Shown here: positions 1 to 8,241 of the stretch, piece by piece
Layout: every line of letters begins with the position of its first letter
Position numbering within the stretch: position 1 is the stretch's first letter
Assembly: GCA_031261705.1 (NCBI GenBank)
Contig: JAISJD010000027.1
Coordinates: 1-63,505 of the forward strand
DNA from: Lactobacillales bacterium
GTDB taxonomy: Bacteria; Bacillota; Bacilli; Lactobacillales; Streptococcaceae
Direction of reading: 5' to 3'
DNA length: 63,505 nucleotides
Notes under the pieces: generated by a model
Told to the model about the DNA's origin: nothing
The model's database searches: none
What the model saw: the letters and a program-made list of their open reading frames with translations, nothing else
Position numbers and translations under genes: made by a program

Positions 1-27
1 TTCGCGTTCTTTTTGTCGTTAATTAAC

Positions 28-88
28 AGAAATAGGGTGTGGATAACATTTTCCAAGTTTCATCGGAAGTTATCCACACCCTATTTCT
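28..88. repeat. Long perfect inverted repeat with two opposed DnaA-box-like sequences
   Basis: Positions 28-47 and 69-88 are exact reverse complements (20 bp); the 21-nt loop can pair further (TTCC with GGAA). Each arm contains TTATCCACA (70-78) or its complement TGTGGATAA (38-46), the consensus DnaA box. It may be a dispersed intergenic palindrome, a bidirectional terminator or a DnaA-binding element. The left neighbour is outside the window. Confidence 0.6.
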
Positions 89-101
89 TATTGAGAAGCT
101 A

Positions 102-117
102 GTTTTGTCCCAGCCTC
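102..117 (-). terminator. Enterococcal-type tail motif downstream of thrC
   Basis: Read on the minus strand this is GAGGCTGGGACAAAAC, a motif I associate with 3' ends of enterococcal transcripts. It lies 25 nt beyond the thrC stop. No strong T-tract follows, so its role as a terminator is uncertain; the palindrome at 28-88 may do that job. Confidence 0.35.
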
Positions 118-141
118 AAAACAGGTTTGGTTGTCTTTTTT

Positions 142-1596
142 CTATAAAATCGTTTCTTTTAATGTTTCTTTAATTTCTTCAGGGTCAATCACAAGCGTAT
201 GCCGGACTTCTTTCGTAAATAGTTTTGCCACCTGCTCAGGAACAGGCACTCCAGAAATCAGCGCAAGCTGATCAAGTGCAACGCGTTCGTGTTTTGCAGA
301 TTCCCCTAAAACTTCTAGCACTGTTTGTGGGAATTTAAACGGACTTGCTGTCGAAGCAATTAATTGCACCGTTCCGTCATCAAAGCTTGGAGCAACAAAT
401 CTAGCAACTGCGGTATGTGGATCAAGAAGATAGTGAGTGTCCTCAAACACTTCCTTAATCGTAGCTGCTACTTCTTCATTACTCGCAAATCCAGCTTTGA
501 ATTTTGCTAAATTTTCACGAACTTCTGGACTAACTGTGTAACTTCCCTTTTCAGTTAAATCCTCCATGTAATTTGCCACCTCAGTCGCATCACTCGCAAA
601 ATAAAGCAACCGTTCCAAATTACTAGAAACTAAAATATCCATAGCTGGAGAGGTAGAAACCGTAAATGGACGTTTTCTATCATAAACTCCTGTATTAAAG
701 AAATCTGTCAATACATTATTTTCATTAGAAGCGACAATAAACTCTCGAACAGGTAAGCCAATTCTTGAAGCATAGTAGCTCGCCATGATATTGCCAAAGT
801 TTCCAGTTGGCACCACAATATCAATTTCATCTCCAGCTTTAATAGCCCCAGATTTTACTAATTGCGCATAACCATAAATGTAGTAAACGATTTGTGGAAT
901 CAGACGCCCAATGTTAATTGAATTAGCCGAAGAAAATTGAAACTTCCCTGCTGCTAATTCTTTGCCTAGTTCATCATCTGCAAATAAGGTTTTTACAGCG
1001 GTTTGTGCATCATCAAAATTTCCTGTAATCGCAATGACATGAGCGTTTTTCGCCGCTTCCGTAATCATTTGTTGCTTTTGAATTTCACTAACGCCGACTT
1101 CTGGATAGAAAACGACGATTTCCGTTCCAGGAACATCGCCAAACCCAGCCATTGCCGCCGTTCCAGTATCTCCAGAGGTTGCTGCTAATATTAATAATTT
1201 AGACTTTAATCCATGTTTTTTGGCAGCAGTAGAAAGAAGTCTAGGCAATGCCTGTAAAGCAATATCTTTAAAAGCAATGGTCGGTCCATGAAAGAGTTCT
1301 AAATAGAATTTATTTCCCTCTTGATGAATCGGGACAATCGTATCATCGTCCCACTGTTCCCCGTAAGAACCCGCAACAATCGCTGCAATCTCTTCTTCTG
1401 TATAATCTGTAAAAAAAGCGGAAAAAATTTCATTAGCAATTTCTTGATAGCTCAAGTCTTTTAATCGGTCAAAATCTAAATCAAGTGCTGGAAAACTTTC
1501 TGGCACATAAAGTCCACCATCTGGGGCAATTCCATTAATCACCGCTTGACTTGCACTCACACTTTGCGCATTGCCACGTGTACTAATATAATTCAT
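142..1596 (-). CDS. thrC: Threonine synthase
   Basis: This PLP enzyme converts O-phospho-L-homoserine to L-threonine in the cytoplasm. The 484-aa product has the family N-terminus (ISTRG), the PLP-lysine motif FHGPTIAFKD with Lys at about residue 110, the phosphate-binding SGDTGTAAMAG segment, and the GNFGN motif. Length is normal for the bacterial enzyme. It stands alone: no hom or thrB is adjacent, so it is unlinked from the rest of threonine synthesis here. The ATG is preceded by AGGAGTAGTTTCTCT on the minus strand, a good ribosome binding site. Identification is confident. Confidence 0.95.
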   Translation of the reverse strand: MNYISTRGNAQSVSASQAVINGIAPDGGLYVPESFPALDLDFDRLKDLSYQEIANEIFSAFFTDYTEEEIAAIVAGSYGEQWDDDTIVPIHQEGNKFYLELFHGPTIAFKDIALQALPRLLSTAAKKHGLKSKLLILAATSGDTGTAAMAGFGDVPGTEIVVFYPEVGVSEIQKQQMITEAAKNAHVIAITGNFDDAQTAVKTLFADDELGKELAAGKFQFSSANSINIGRLIPQIVYYIYGYAQLVKSGAIKAGDEIDIVVPTGNFGNIMASYYASRIGLPVREFIVASNENNVLTDFFNTGVYDRKRPFTVSTSPAMDILVSSNLERLLYFASDATEVANYMEDLTEKGSYTVSPEVRENLAKFKAGFASNEEVAATIKEVFEDTHYLLDPHTAVARFVAPSFDDGTVQLIASTASPFKFPQTVLEVLGESAKHERVALDQLALISGVPVPEQVAKLFTKEVRHTLVIDPEEIKETLKETIL

Positions 1597-1627
1597 AGAG
1601 AAACTACTCCTTTATTCTTTTTTTCTA

Positions 1628-1656
1628 AGTATAAACGATTTTCAAAGGCTTGTCAT
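1628..1656 (-). promoter_or_regulatory. Promoter of thrC
   Basis: On the minus strand ATGACA (1651-1656) and TATACT (1628-1633) are separated by 17 nt, close to the sigma-A consensus and about 30 nt before the thrC start. Confidence 0.6.
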
Positions 1657-1707
1657 AAAAAAGTGAATTTTCAGAAAGCTTTATTTCACAATCCTTAAAC
1701 AAAATAA

Positions 1708-1746
1708 AAAATCACGCGAAAGCAAAGATGAACCTCCACGCAATTT
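1708..1746 (-). terminator. Weak terminator after the MFS gene
   Basis: On the minus strand an ATTGCGTG / CGCGTGAT stem (with G-U pairs) is followed by a T-rich run just past the stop at 1754. The stem is weak. Confidence 0.35.
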
Positions 1747-1753
1747 GTATTTC

Positions 1754-2986
1754 TTATAATTTAACTGGCTTCAACTTACGACTTAAAATCATCAAAACAA
1801 AAGCGAGAAGATAAAGCACGAAAATAACCACGATAACAATTCCATAAGATAATTGTAGTTTATTCACAATAAGGGAAGAAAGTTGATTGCCCGAAAGTCC
1901 CGCAAATGCCCAAGCCGACAACGCCAACCCGTGAATCATAGAAATATTGCTCATACCAAAATATTGTTCAAGTAAAACTGGAAGGGTTGAAAATCCACCC
2001 CCATAGCTTGCATTCACCACAAACAACATCAATAAAATAATCGGTATAAATCCATTATCAATCGCCCCTGTCACAACCACAAGTAAGGTTACTAGAACCT
2101 CTGCCGCCAGTAAAATACGATAAGAGGTATCACGATTTTTCAACTTATCAGAAAGACTCGAGTATCCAAGGCGACCAAACGCGTTAAACAACGCATCCAA
2201 AGAAAGAACAACGGCAATCCAACCGATAATTGTTGTTTCACTATATCCTTTTTGCTCAAGCACCACGTGTAGAATATCCTTTTCTTGGGAAATTAACGCC
2301 AACCCACAAGTGATGTTTAAGTAAAAAATAAACCAAATAGAAATAAATAGAGGTTGCTTTAAAATCGTTGCTTTCTTTATTTGACTAGATTCTGGACTCG
2401 GCTTGTAATCTGCGGGACGTTGTATCAATAAATAAGCGATAAACATGAGCACCGCATAAAAGCAAGCAAGAATATAAAACATTTTCACCAAACCAACTGA
2501 GAGCAATAGTTTTTCCATAAGCGGTGTCGCTACAACTTTTGCTAAGCCAAACCCTGCCACAGCAAGTCCAGTCCCTAACCCCTTATGTTTAGAAAACCAT
2601 AACATGAGATTCTTCACTGGCGTAAGATAGCCAATCCCTAAGCCAATCCCCATAATCACGCCATAAGAAAGATAAATTCCTAATAAAGATTTAAAGTGAA
2701 TGCTAAGCCCTGTACCAAGCAAACCTGCCACGAAAAAAATCATCGAAGCGAAAGAAGCCTTTTTTATATTTTTTTCAACAAAACGACCGCCAAATGCTGC
2801 CGACATTCCTAAAAAGAAAATAGCGATACTAAATCCCCATTCTACTTTTGCAGGTGACGAGTTGATTTGTGTCGCAATTGTTGCTTTGAAAACCGACCAG
2901 CAATAAACAGTACCAATACTCATGTGTATCAATAATGCTGGGATTGCAGCTCTCACCCATTTGTTTTCCAATTCCATTTCCTCCAT
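1754..2986 (-). CDS. MFS transporter, OxlT-like (oxalate/formate antiporter family)
   Basis: A 410-aa integral membrane protein with about 12 hydrophobic segments. The N-terminal stretch PALLIHMSIGTVYCWSVF and the later NLMLWFSKHKGLGTGLAV and YGGGFSTLPVLL segments resemble the OxlT group of the major facilitator superfamily, which exchanges small carboxylates. The substrate cannot be read from the sequence, and no oxalate or formate enzyme lies nearby, so oxalate transport is not supported by context. It is monocistronic, with GGAGG upstream of the start. Family call is confident; substrate is unknown. Confidence 0.75.
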   Translation of the reverse strand: MEEMELENKWVRAAIPALLIHMSIGTVYCWSVFKATIATQINSSPAKVEWGFSIAIFFLGMSAAFGGRFVEKNIKKASFASMIFFVAGLLGTGLSIHFKSLLGIYLSYGVIMGIGLGIGYLTPVKNLMLWFSKHKGLGTGLAVAGFGLAKVVATPLMEKLLLSVGLVKMFYILACFYAVLMFIAYLLIQRPADYKPSPESSQIKKATILKQPLFISIWFIFYLNITCGLALISQEKDILHVVLEQKGYSETTIIGWIAVVLSLDALFNAFGRLGYSSLSDKLKNRDTSYRILLAAEVLVTLLVVVTGAIDNGFIPIILLMLFVVNASYGGGFSTLPVLLEQYFGMSNISMIHGLALSAWAFAGLSGNQLSSLIVNKLQLSYGIVIVVIFVLYLLAFVLMILSRKLKPVKL

Positions 2987-3168
2987 TTCATTTTCAAAAA
3001 AATAATTTATAAATGGAATTCAGTATATCAATAAATGAATGATATAGATAGAAATTCGATTTATTGTTCGTATTTTTTGTAAATAACTTCAATTTTCAAT
3101 AAAATTCGTTTTAAAATATGCTTAAAAAAGAACTTTAGCGAACAGTCGTTAATAATTTCTCGAGTAAA

Positions 3169-3195
3169 ACAAAAAGCCGATTAAAAATCAGCTTT
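3169..3195 (-). terminator. Terminator of murB
   Basis: Minus-strand stem AAAGCTGATT / AATCGGCTTT (10 bp, one G-U) with a 3-nt loop, followed by TTTTTG. The 5' arm overlaps the murB stop codon. Confidence 0.75.
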
Positions 3196-4111
3196 CAAAA
3201 TTTTCTCCAATAATCCGAACCTCAGGCTGTAACTCCACATCAAATTTTTCTTTCACCACTTTGATGATATGCCCAATCAATTCTTCATAGTCTGTCCCAG
3301 TAGCATTATCAACATTCACAATAAAGCCCGCATGTTTTTCTGAGATTTGAGCACCACCCCATTTTAATCCTTGAAGTCCTGCATCTTGAATCAATTTTCC
3401 AGTAAAGTAGCCCACTGGACGTTTGAATACCGAGCCACAAGACGGATATTCTAAGGGCTGTTTTAACTTTCTAAGCGTTGTTAACTCATCCATTTGTGCT
3501 TTAATCACTTCATGGTCGCCGGTCGTTAAAGAGAATTTTGCGCTTAATACGATAGCCAATTTATCCTGAACTGCGCTATGACGATAGCCAAACTTCATCG
3601 CTTCTCTTCCCCAAGTTTCAATCGTTCCATCTTCAAGTAAAATCTTAGCACTGGCGAAAATATCACTGATTTCCCCACCATATGCTCCAGCATTCATATA
3701 AACTGCACCACCCACGGAACCTGGAATGCCACAAGCAAACTCAAAACCTGCTAACGAATGATCTAAAGCGATATAGGTTGTATCAACTAGCTTTGCTCCT
3801 GCTTGCGCCTCGATAGTATACCCTTCCACCTTAACCTCGGTCATATCGGTCAACATTAGCACAAAACCACGAATTCCACCGTCACGAACAATAAGATTAC
3901 TCGCATTGCCCAGTACAAGCCATGGAATATTTTTTTCTTTTGCATAGGAAACCACCCGACGAACTTCTCCCGCATTTTTCGGGAAGATTAAGGCATCTGC
4001 TGGCCCACCGACTTTTGTAAAGGTGAAATGTTTTAATGGTTCATCAAATAAAATTTTTATTCCATCTAAAGCATTGGTCACTTCTTCTTTTAATAAACTC
4101 TTTTGAGCCAT
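3188..4111 (-). CDS. murB: UDP-N-acetylenolpyruvoylglucosamine reductase
   Basis: This FAD enzyme reduces UDP-GlcNAc-enolpyruvate to UDP-MurNAc with NADPH, the second committed step of peptidoglycan precursor synthesis. Visible signatures are the FAD-binding [29 protein letters not shown] and the catalytic-serine segment CGSVFKRP typical of type II MurB, plus the C-terminal PEVRIIG. I chose the ATG at 4111 (MAQKSLL, 307 aa) because AAAGGAG sits at the proper distance; an in-frame ATG 30 nt upstream (4141) has no better site. It is a single gene with its own terminator. The function is confident. Confidence 0.93.
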   Translation of the reverse strand: MAQKSLLKEEVTNALDGIKILFDEPLKHFTFTKVGGPADALIFPKNAGEVRRVVSYAKEKNIPWLVLGNASNLIVRDGGIRGFVLMLTDMTEVKVEGYTIEAQAGAKLVDTTYIALDHSLAGFEFACGIPGSVGGAVYMNAGAYGGEISDIFASAKILLEDGTIETWGREAMKFGYRHSAVQDKLAIVLSAKFSLTTGDHEVIKAQMDELTTLRKLKQPLEYPSCGSVFKRPVGYFTGKLIQDAGLQGLKWGGAQISEKHAGFIVNVDNATGTDYEELIGHIIKVVKEKFDVELQPEVRIIGENFES

Positions 4112-4180
4112 GACTGGCACTCCTTTTTTCATCAATTTCAACGTTGTCTATTTTATCATTACTACCTAAAAATTTCTAGT

Positions 4181-5131
4181 TTACAACTGATGTCTAATAT
4201 GTGTTCTTAACATTTGCTCACAAAGCTCATGACTTTGGTGCACTTTTTCTTGGCGTAAGATTTTTTCAAACATTTCAAGCGAGGAATTTTCTTCCTCCTC
4301 AAATGTGTCAACTGCTTGTAAGAAAGTCTTAACCATTGGTGAAAAGCCACGTTTTTCAAGAGTTGGCGTCCAATCGTCAAATTCTGTCACGGCTGTTTTT
4401 CCATTTTCAAATGAAGTGAGTCGGTTTAAATTTTCCACACGATACGTGCCTCCGCCCGCTTGTACTTCAAACGTTTCCTGATTTGCACCCGCCTTTAAAT
4501 TCATGGAGACAATTGCAGTCGTAGTCGCCGTTTCCAGATGAATCATTGCTCGTTGTAATTTTCCTGCCTTTTCAACAATCGAGGATTTCACCCTCACTAC
4601 CTCATCATCTAGCAAATAAAACGCCGTATCTAGCGGATGAATGAACAGGTCATAAATCACCCAATCTGTCGTATGTTCGTCATTCACTCGATTTTTTGAA
4701 AGAAATAAGGTATTCTTCCCTTCAATTTTTTTCAATTGTTCCGTCATTGGCGCAAACCGTCGATTAAATCCCGTCATAAACAATTTATTTTGTTTTTTCG
4801 CTAATGTCTGTAACTCTTCCACCTCTAGTAAATTTTGACTAATTGGCTTATCTACAAAAACGTGGATGCCAGCATTTAACAACTCTTTACACGTTTCAAA
4901 ATGGGCTTGTGTGGCATTATGCACGAAAGCAATCTCTATCCCCTCGTGAAGCAACCCTTTGATTCCCTCCACTGCTTTAGAAAATTTGTATTGGGAACGA
5001 ATCCTTTCCGCCTTTTCTAAGCTCCGAGAACTGATAATAAAATCAAATTTATCCTGATATTCGGTATAAATAGGTAAATAGGCTTTTTGTGAAATATTTC
5101 CAACACCAATCACTCCGACTTTCCGCTTCAT
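4181..5131 (-). CDS. Gfo/Idh/MocA family oxidoreductase
   Basis: A 316-aa NAD(P)-dependent dehydrogenase. The N-terminus carries a Rossmann motif (VGVIGVGNISQKAY), followed by the family motif DKPISQNLLEVEEL around residue 93-106 and the C-terminal alpha/beta substrate domain. Members often act on sugars, inositols or their derivatives, but no sugar gene is adjacent and the substrate is unknown. It lies directly upstream of murB on the same strand with a 69-nt gap, so co-transcription is possible. Family call is confident, specific role is not. Confidence 0.8.
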   Translation of the reverse strand: MKRKVGVIGVGNISQKAYLPIYTEYQDKFDFIISSRSLEKAERIRSQYKFSKAVEGIKGLLHEGIEIAFVHNATQAHFETCKELLNAGIHVFVDKPISQNLLEVEELQTLAKKQNKLFMTGFNRRFAPMTEQLKKIEGKNTLFLSKNRVNDEHTTDWVIYDLFIHPLDTAFYLLDDEVVRVKSSIVEKAGKLQRAMIHLETATTTAIVSMNLKAGANQETFEVQAGGGTYRVENLNRLTSFENGKTAVTEFDDWTPTLEKRGFSPMVKTFLQAVDTFEEEENSSLEMFEKILRQEKVHQSHELCEQMLRTHIRHQL

Positions 5132-5249
5132 GTGAACACACCTCTTTCTTTATTTGTTGCTTCTGTCCTATTTTATTAAAGCCTTTTTCTATAACTAGAA
5201 AAACTAGGGGGATAACTTCTCATTTATTCTACCATGTAGAACCTTATGT

Positions 5250-5278
5250 TTGGGAATAAATCTATTTCGCGATAAAAT
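5250..5278 (+). promoter_or_regulatory. Promoter of exoA
   Basis: TTGGGA (5250-5255) and TAAAAT (5273-5278) with a 17-nt spacer, upstream of an AAGGAG ribosome binding site. Confidence 0.5.
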
Positions 5279-5345
5279 TAAGACATTAAGATTCAGACGG
5301 GTTGTAGACATTTTATAGCTTTGTCATTAAGGAGAAATTATCAAT

Positions 5346-6107
5346 ATGTTAAAAATGATTTCATGGAATGTTAACGGTTTACGTGCCGTGCAGAAAAAGG
5401 GATTTGAAGAGATTTTTAAAGAATTAGATGCAGACTTCTTCTGTGTTCAAGAAACAAAATTACAAGAGGGACAAATTGAAATTGATTTCCCCAGTTACAC
5501 GGAATATTGGAATTATGCTGAGAAAAAAGGCTACTCTGGCACGGCAATTTGGGCGAAAAAGCCTGCCTTAAACGTGACTTACGGTATGGGCAAAAAAGAG
5601 CACGACAATGAAGGACGTCTCATTACCCTTGAATATGAGGACTTCTACTTCATCACCTGCTACACCCCTAACTCAAAGCGTGACTTAACTCGTCTTTCTT
5701 ACCGCGAAGAATGGGAAGATGATTTCCGCACCTATCTATCTGAGCTGAAAAAAAAGAAACCAGTCATTATGTGCGGTGATTTAAACGTTGCTCATGAAAA
5801 TATTGATTTAAAAAACTGGAAAACAAATCAAAAAAATTCTGGCTTCACACCAGAAGAACGGGCAAAGTTCAGCGAGCTATTAGCAGCTGGCTTTATTGAT
5901 ACTTTCCGCTACAAATATCCCGAAGTAGAAGGTGCTTATTCCTGGTGGAGCTATCAATTCAACGCTCGTAAGAACAACGCTGGGTGGCGGATTGACTACT
6001 TTGTAGTGAGTGAGGATATAAAAGACAAAATCATCGATGCAAAAATCTTACCAGAGATTATGGGAAGTGACCATTGTCCTGTTGAATTAGATATTAATTT
6101 CGCCTAA
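5346..6107 (+). CDS. exoA: Exodeoxyribonuclease III / AP endonuclease
   Basis: A 253-aa member of the exonuclease III (Xth/ExoA) family that cleaves DNA 5' of abasic sites and removes 3' blocking groups in base-excision repair. The catalytic landmarks are present in order: SWNVNGLRA at the N-terminus, the metal-binding Glu in VQETKLQ, GDLNVAHENIDL in the middle, WRIDYFVVS, and the terminal GSDHCPVELD with the catalytic Asp-His. Length is normal. It is preceded by AAGGAG and followed by an unrelated gene. Confident. Confidence 0.93.
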   Translation: MLKMISWNVNGLRAVQKKGFEEIFKELDADFFCVQETKLQEGQIEIDFPSYTEYWNYAEKKGYSGTAIWAKKPALNVTYGMGKKEHDNEGRLITLEYEDFYFITCYTPNSKRDLTRLSYREEWEDDFRTYLSELKKKKPVIMCGDLNVAHENIDLKNWKTNQKNSGFTPEERAKFSELLAAGFIDTFRYKYPEVEGAYSWWSYQFNARKNNAGWRIDYFVVSEDIKDKIIDAKILPEIMGSDHCPVELDINFA

Positions 6108-6198
6108 GCAGATTCATTTACTTTTTTTGTGGAAGTCTTTATACTTACTTTTAGTAAGTTATATAAAAAATAATTCACATAAATTTGGAGGGAATACC

Positions 6199-7203
6199 AT
6201 GGATTTTGAAATTAACCAAGATTACGCACTAAAAGGGCTACACCACGTAACAGCTATTACATCGAGCGCACAAAAGATTTATGATTTCTTCACGAATATC
6301 TTAGGTCTACGCCTTGCGAAAAAAACAGTCAACCAAGATGATTATGAAACCTTCCATTTGTATTTTACAGATGAAAATGGGGTGGCTGGGACAGACATGA
6401 CGTTCTTTGATTTCCCCGGTATTCCAAAGGGCACAAAGGGAACAAACAATATCGACCGTGTTTCTTTCCGTGTACCAACAGATACTTCTGTTGATTACTG
6501 GATTGCTCGTTTTGATAAATACGGTGTAAAGCATGGAGAAATTCATGAATTTTTCGGTAAGAAATCGTTTGAATTTGTCGATTTTGACGATCAACACTAC
6601 CGCATTATTTCCGATGAAAAAAACGTTGGGGTGGCTGGAGGAACTCCTTGGTCTAAGTCAAATGTGGATAAACAACATGCGATTTTCGGCTTAGGGGCAG
6701 TGACCGTAGTAGTTAATAACTTAGAACACATGAACCTCGTATTATCTGATGTATTGGGCTTCCGAAAAACAGATGAAGAGGGTAGTTTAACCCTTTATGA
6801 AATCGGTGAAGGAGGAACGGGTGCTTCAATCATCGTTGATTATCAACCAGATGAACCTGTTGCTTGGCAAGGATACGGAAATATCCACCACTTAGCCTTA
6901 CGTGTCGGTAGTAAAGAGGGATTGAGCTATTGGATTGAACGTTTAGAAAAATTCCGCTTCCCAGATTCTGGGTTAGTTGACCGTTTCTACTTCGCTTCTG
7001 AATATTTCCAAGTCGCTCCTCAAGTTCTATTTGAAATTGCGACAGACGGCCCTGGTTTCTGGGTAGATGAACCTGAAGCAACAGCGGGCGAAGAATTAAG
7101 CCTCCCACCACATTTATTCCCTGGTGATGAAGCGGTCAAAGCCGCAACTGCTGCAAAACTTCGTCCACTAGATACAAGTGATGCAAACAAAGTACGTAAA
7201 TAA
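6199..7203 (+). CDS. VOC-family ring-cleaving dioxygenase (MhqO-like)
   Basis: A 334-aa protein with two vicinal-oxygen-chelate repeats. Metal-binding residues typical of extradiol dioxygenases are visible: LHHVTAITS near the N-terminus, IHHLALRV in the second half, and LFEIATDGPGF for the Glu ligand. In Bacillus subtilis relatives (MhqA, MhqO) remove quinones and catechols. I chose the ATG at 6199 (MDFEINQDY) because GGAGGG precedes it by the right distance; an upstream in-frame ATG at 6127 has none. A flavin reductase gene 250 nt downstream fits a redox-detoxification context, but that link is inferred. Confidence 0.75.
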   Translation: MDFEINQDYALKGLHHVTAITSSAQKIYDFFTNILGLRLAKKTVNQDDYETFHLYFTDENGVAGTDMTFFDFPGIPKGTKGTNNIDRVSFRVPTDTSVDYWIARFDKYGVKHGEIHEFFGKKSFEFVDFDDQHYRIISDEKNVGVAGGTPWSKSNVDKQHAIFGLGAVTVVVNNLEHMNLVLSDVLGFRKTDEEGSLTLYEIGEGGTGASIIVDYQPDEPVAWQGYGNIHHLALRVGSKEGLSYWIERLEKFRFPDSGLVDRFYFASEYFQVAPQVLFEIATDGPGFWVDEPEATAGEELSLPPHLFPGDEAVKAATAAKLRPLDTSDANKVRK

Positions 7204-7261
7204 TTTTTCGATAAAAAGGCGGCAGGCGTTTGTCTGTCGTCTTCATTTATCACTAGAAATT

Positions 7262-7439
7262 GAGCATGAGGAATAGAAAGCTAGTTCTGAATCCTTCCTC
7301 TTAGCTCTGTAAAGAAGTCGAGCACGAGGGAATAAAAATCAATGGAAAAACAAAAATCAATCAAAGGCAGAAAGCACCTTCAATTGATTTTCTTATTTTC
7401 CATCATTTCTGAAGCATTCCTCTTAGCTCTGTAAAGAAG
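7262..7439 (+). repeat. Imperfect duplicated intergenic segment with an internal inverted repeat
   Basis: A 23-nt sequence ending in TCTTAGCTCTGTAAAGAAG occurs at 7295-7317 and exactly again at 7417-7439. A second pair, GAGCATGAGGAATAGAAA / GAGCACGAGGGAATAAAA, starts at 7262 and 7319. Between them 7342-7401 form an imperfect hairpin (TGGAAAAACAAAAATCAAT against ATTGATTTTCTTATTTTCCA). The second copy supplies the leader directly before the ribosome binding site of the next gene. Confidence 0.6.
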
Positions 7440-7450
7440 GAGAAAATTAT

Positions 7451-8062
7451 ATGATTCATTTTTCAGCTAACGAGCTACACCCTATGCAAGCCTATAAGTT
7501 TTTGACAGGTTCCATTGTCCCTCGACCTATCGCTTGGGTTACTACGCAAAATACTGACGGAAGTGTGATAAATGCCGCACCTTTCTCATTTTTTAATATT
7601 ATTGCTCCGGGATTTATTTCTCTTTCTATTTTAAGTGGAGGCAATGGTCCAAAAGATACCGCTAGAAACATTTTAGAAACTGGAGAAGCCGTTATTCACA
7701 TTGTCAATGATAAAAATGTTTTAGAAATGAATCAAACGGCAGCAAGTTTGCCTCCACAATTATCAGAGATTGACTTAACTGGCATAGAAACCACCGAAAG
7801 TAAACATGTCGCTGTTCCCGCAATTAAAAATGCGCCGATTCGTTTTGAAGCCAAGTTACACCAACACATTCCCGTTACTACACAGGGTTATGTTGTTTCT
7901 GACCTACTTATTTTAGAAATTACGGATTATTATTTTGATAAGGAAGTATTTAATGAAGATAAACAATATATCATTCCTGAAAAGTTAAAACCAGTCGCAC
8001 GTCTTGCGGGAATGACCTATGCAGATCTTGGAAAGTTATATGATATAGAACGTCCATTTTAA
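7451..8062 (+). CDS. Flavin reductase family protein (FMN-binding split barrel)
   Basis: A 203-aa protein of the flavin-reductase-like domain family. It shows the hallmark N-terminal segment MQAYKFLTGSIVPRPIAWVTT, followed by NAAPFSFFNIIAPGFISLSI, which forms the FMN-binding barrel. Members reduce or bind flavin; many partner with monooxygenases or dioxygenases. The start is set by AAGGAG 7 nt upstream (7435-7441). The gene follows the VOC dioxygenase, which suggests a shared role in aromatic or quinone detoxification, but the 247-nt duplicated spacer argues it may have its own transcript. Confidence 0.8.
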   Translation: MIHFSANELHPMQAYKFLTGSIVPRPIAWVTTQNTDGSVINAAPFSFFNIIAPGFISLSILSGGNGPKDTARNILETGEAVIHIVNDKNVLEMNQTAASLPPQLSEIDLTGIETTESKHVAVPAIKNAPIRFEAKLHQHIPVTTQGYVVSDLLILEITDYYFDKEVFNEDKQYIIPEKLKPVARLAGMTYADLGKLYDIERPF

Positions 8063-8071
8063 TTTTGAATA

Positions 8072-8112
8072 AAAAAAGTAAACGAGAGCGGATGGGAAGA
8101 CCGCTCTCGTTT
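8072..8112 (-). terminator. Terminator of the pilin-like gene
   Basis: Perfect 12-bp stem (8080-8091 with 8101-8112; AAACGAGAGCGG) and a 9-nt loop. The T-run is on the minus side (A-run 8072-8078), so it mainly serves the minus-strand gene ending at 8242. The same hairpin may weakly stop plus transcripts. Confidence 0.75.
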
Positions 8113-8241
8113 GAGGAAGAAGAGATATATGAAAAGTTTATGTCATTATATTACCCCATAGAAAATAGTTTTTCAACTATTTTATCATTATTTTATAATC
8201 GATTGCTCATTTAATAAATATATCTGAAAAAATTTGATTAT

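Noticed and set aside
7262-7439. CRISPR-like repeats
   Set aside because: Only two copies with unequal flanks and no cas genes; a local duplication fits better. No CRISPR array was seen anywhere in the window.
8080-8112. Terminator of the plus-strand flavin reductase
   Set aside because: The stem is perfect, but the plus side continues GAGGAAGAAG without T residues, while the minus side has a clear T-run; assigned to the minus-strand gene.
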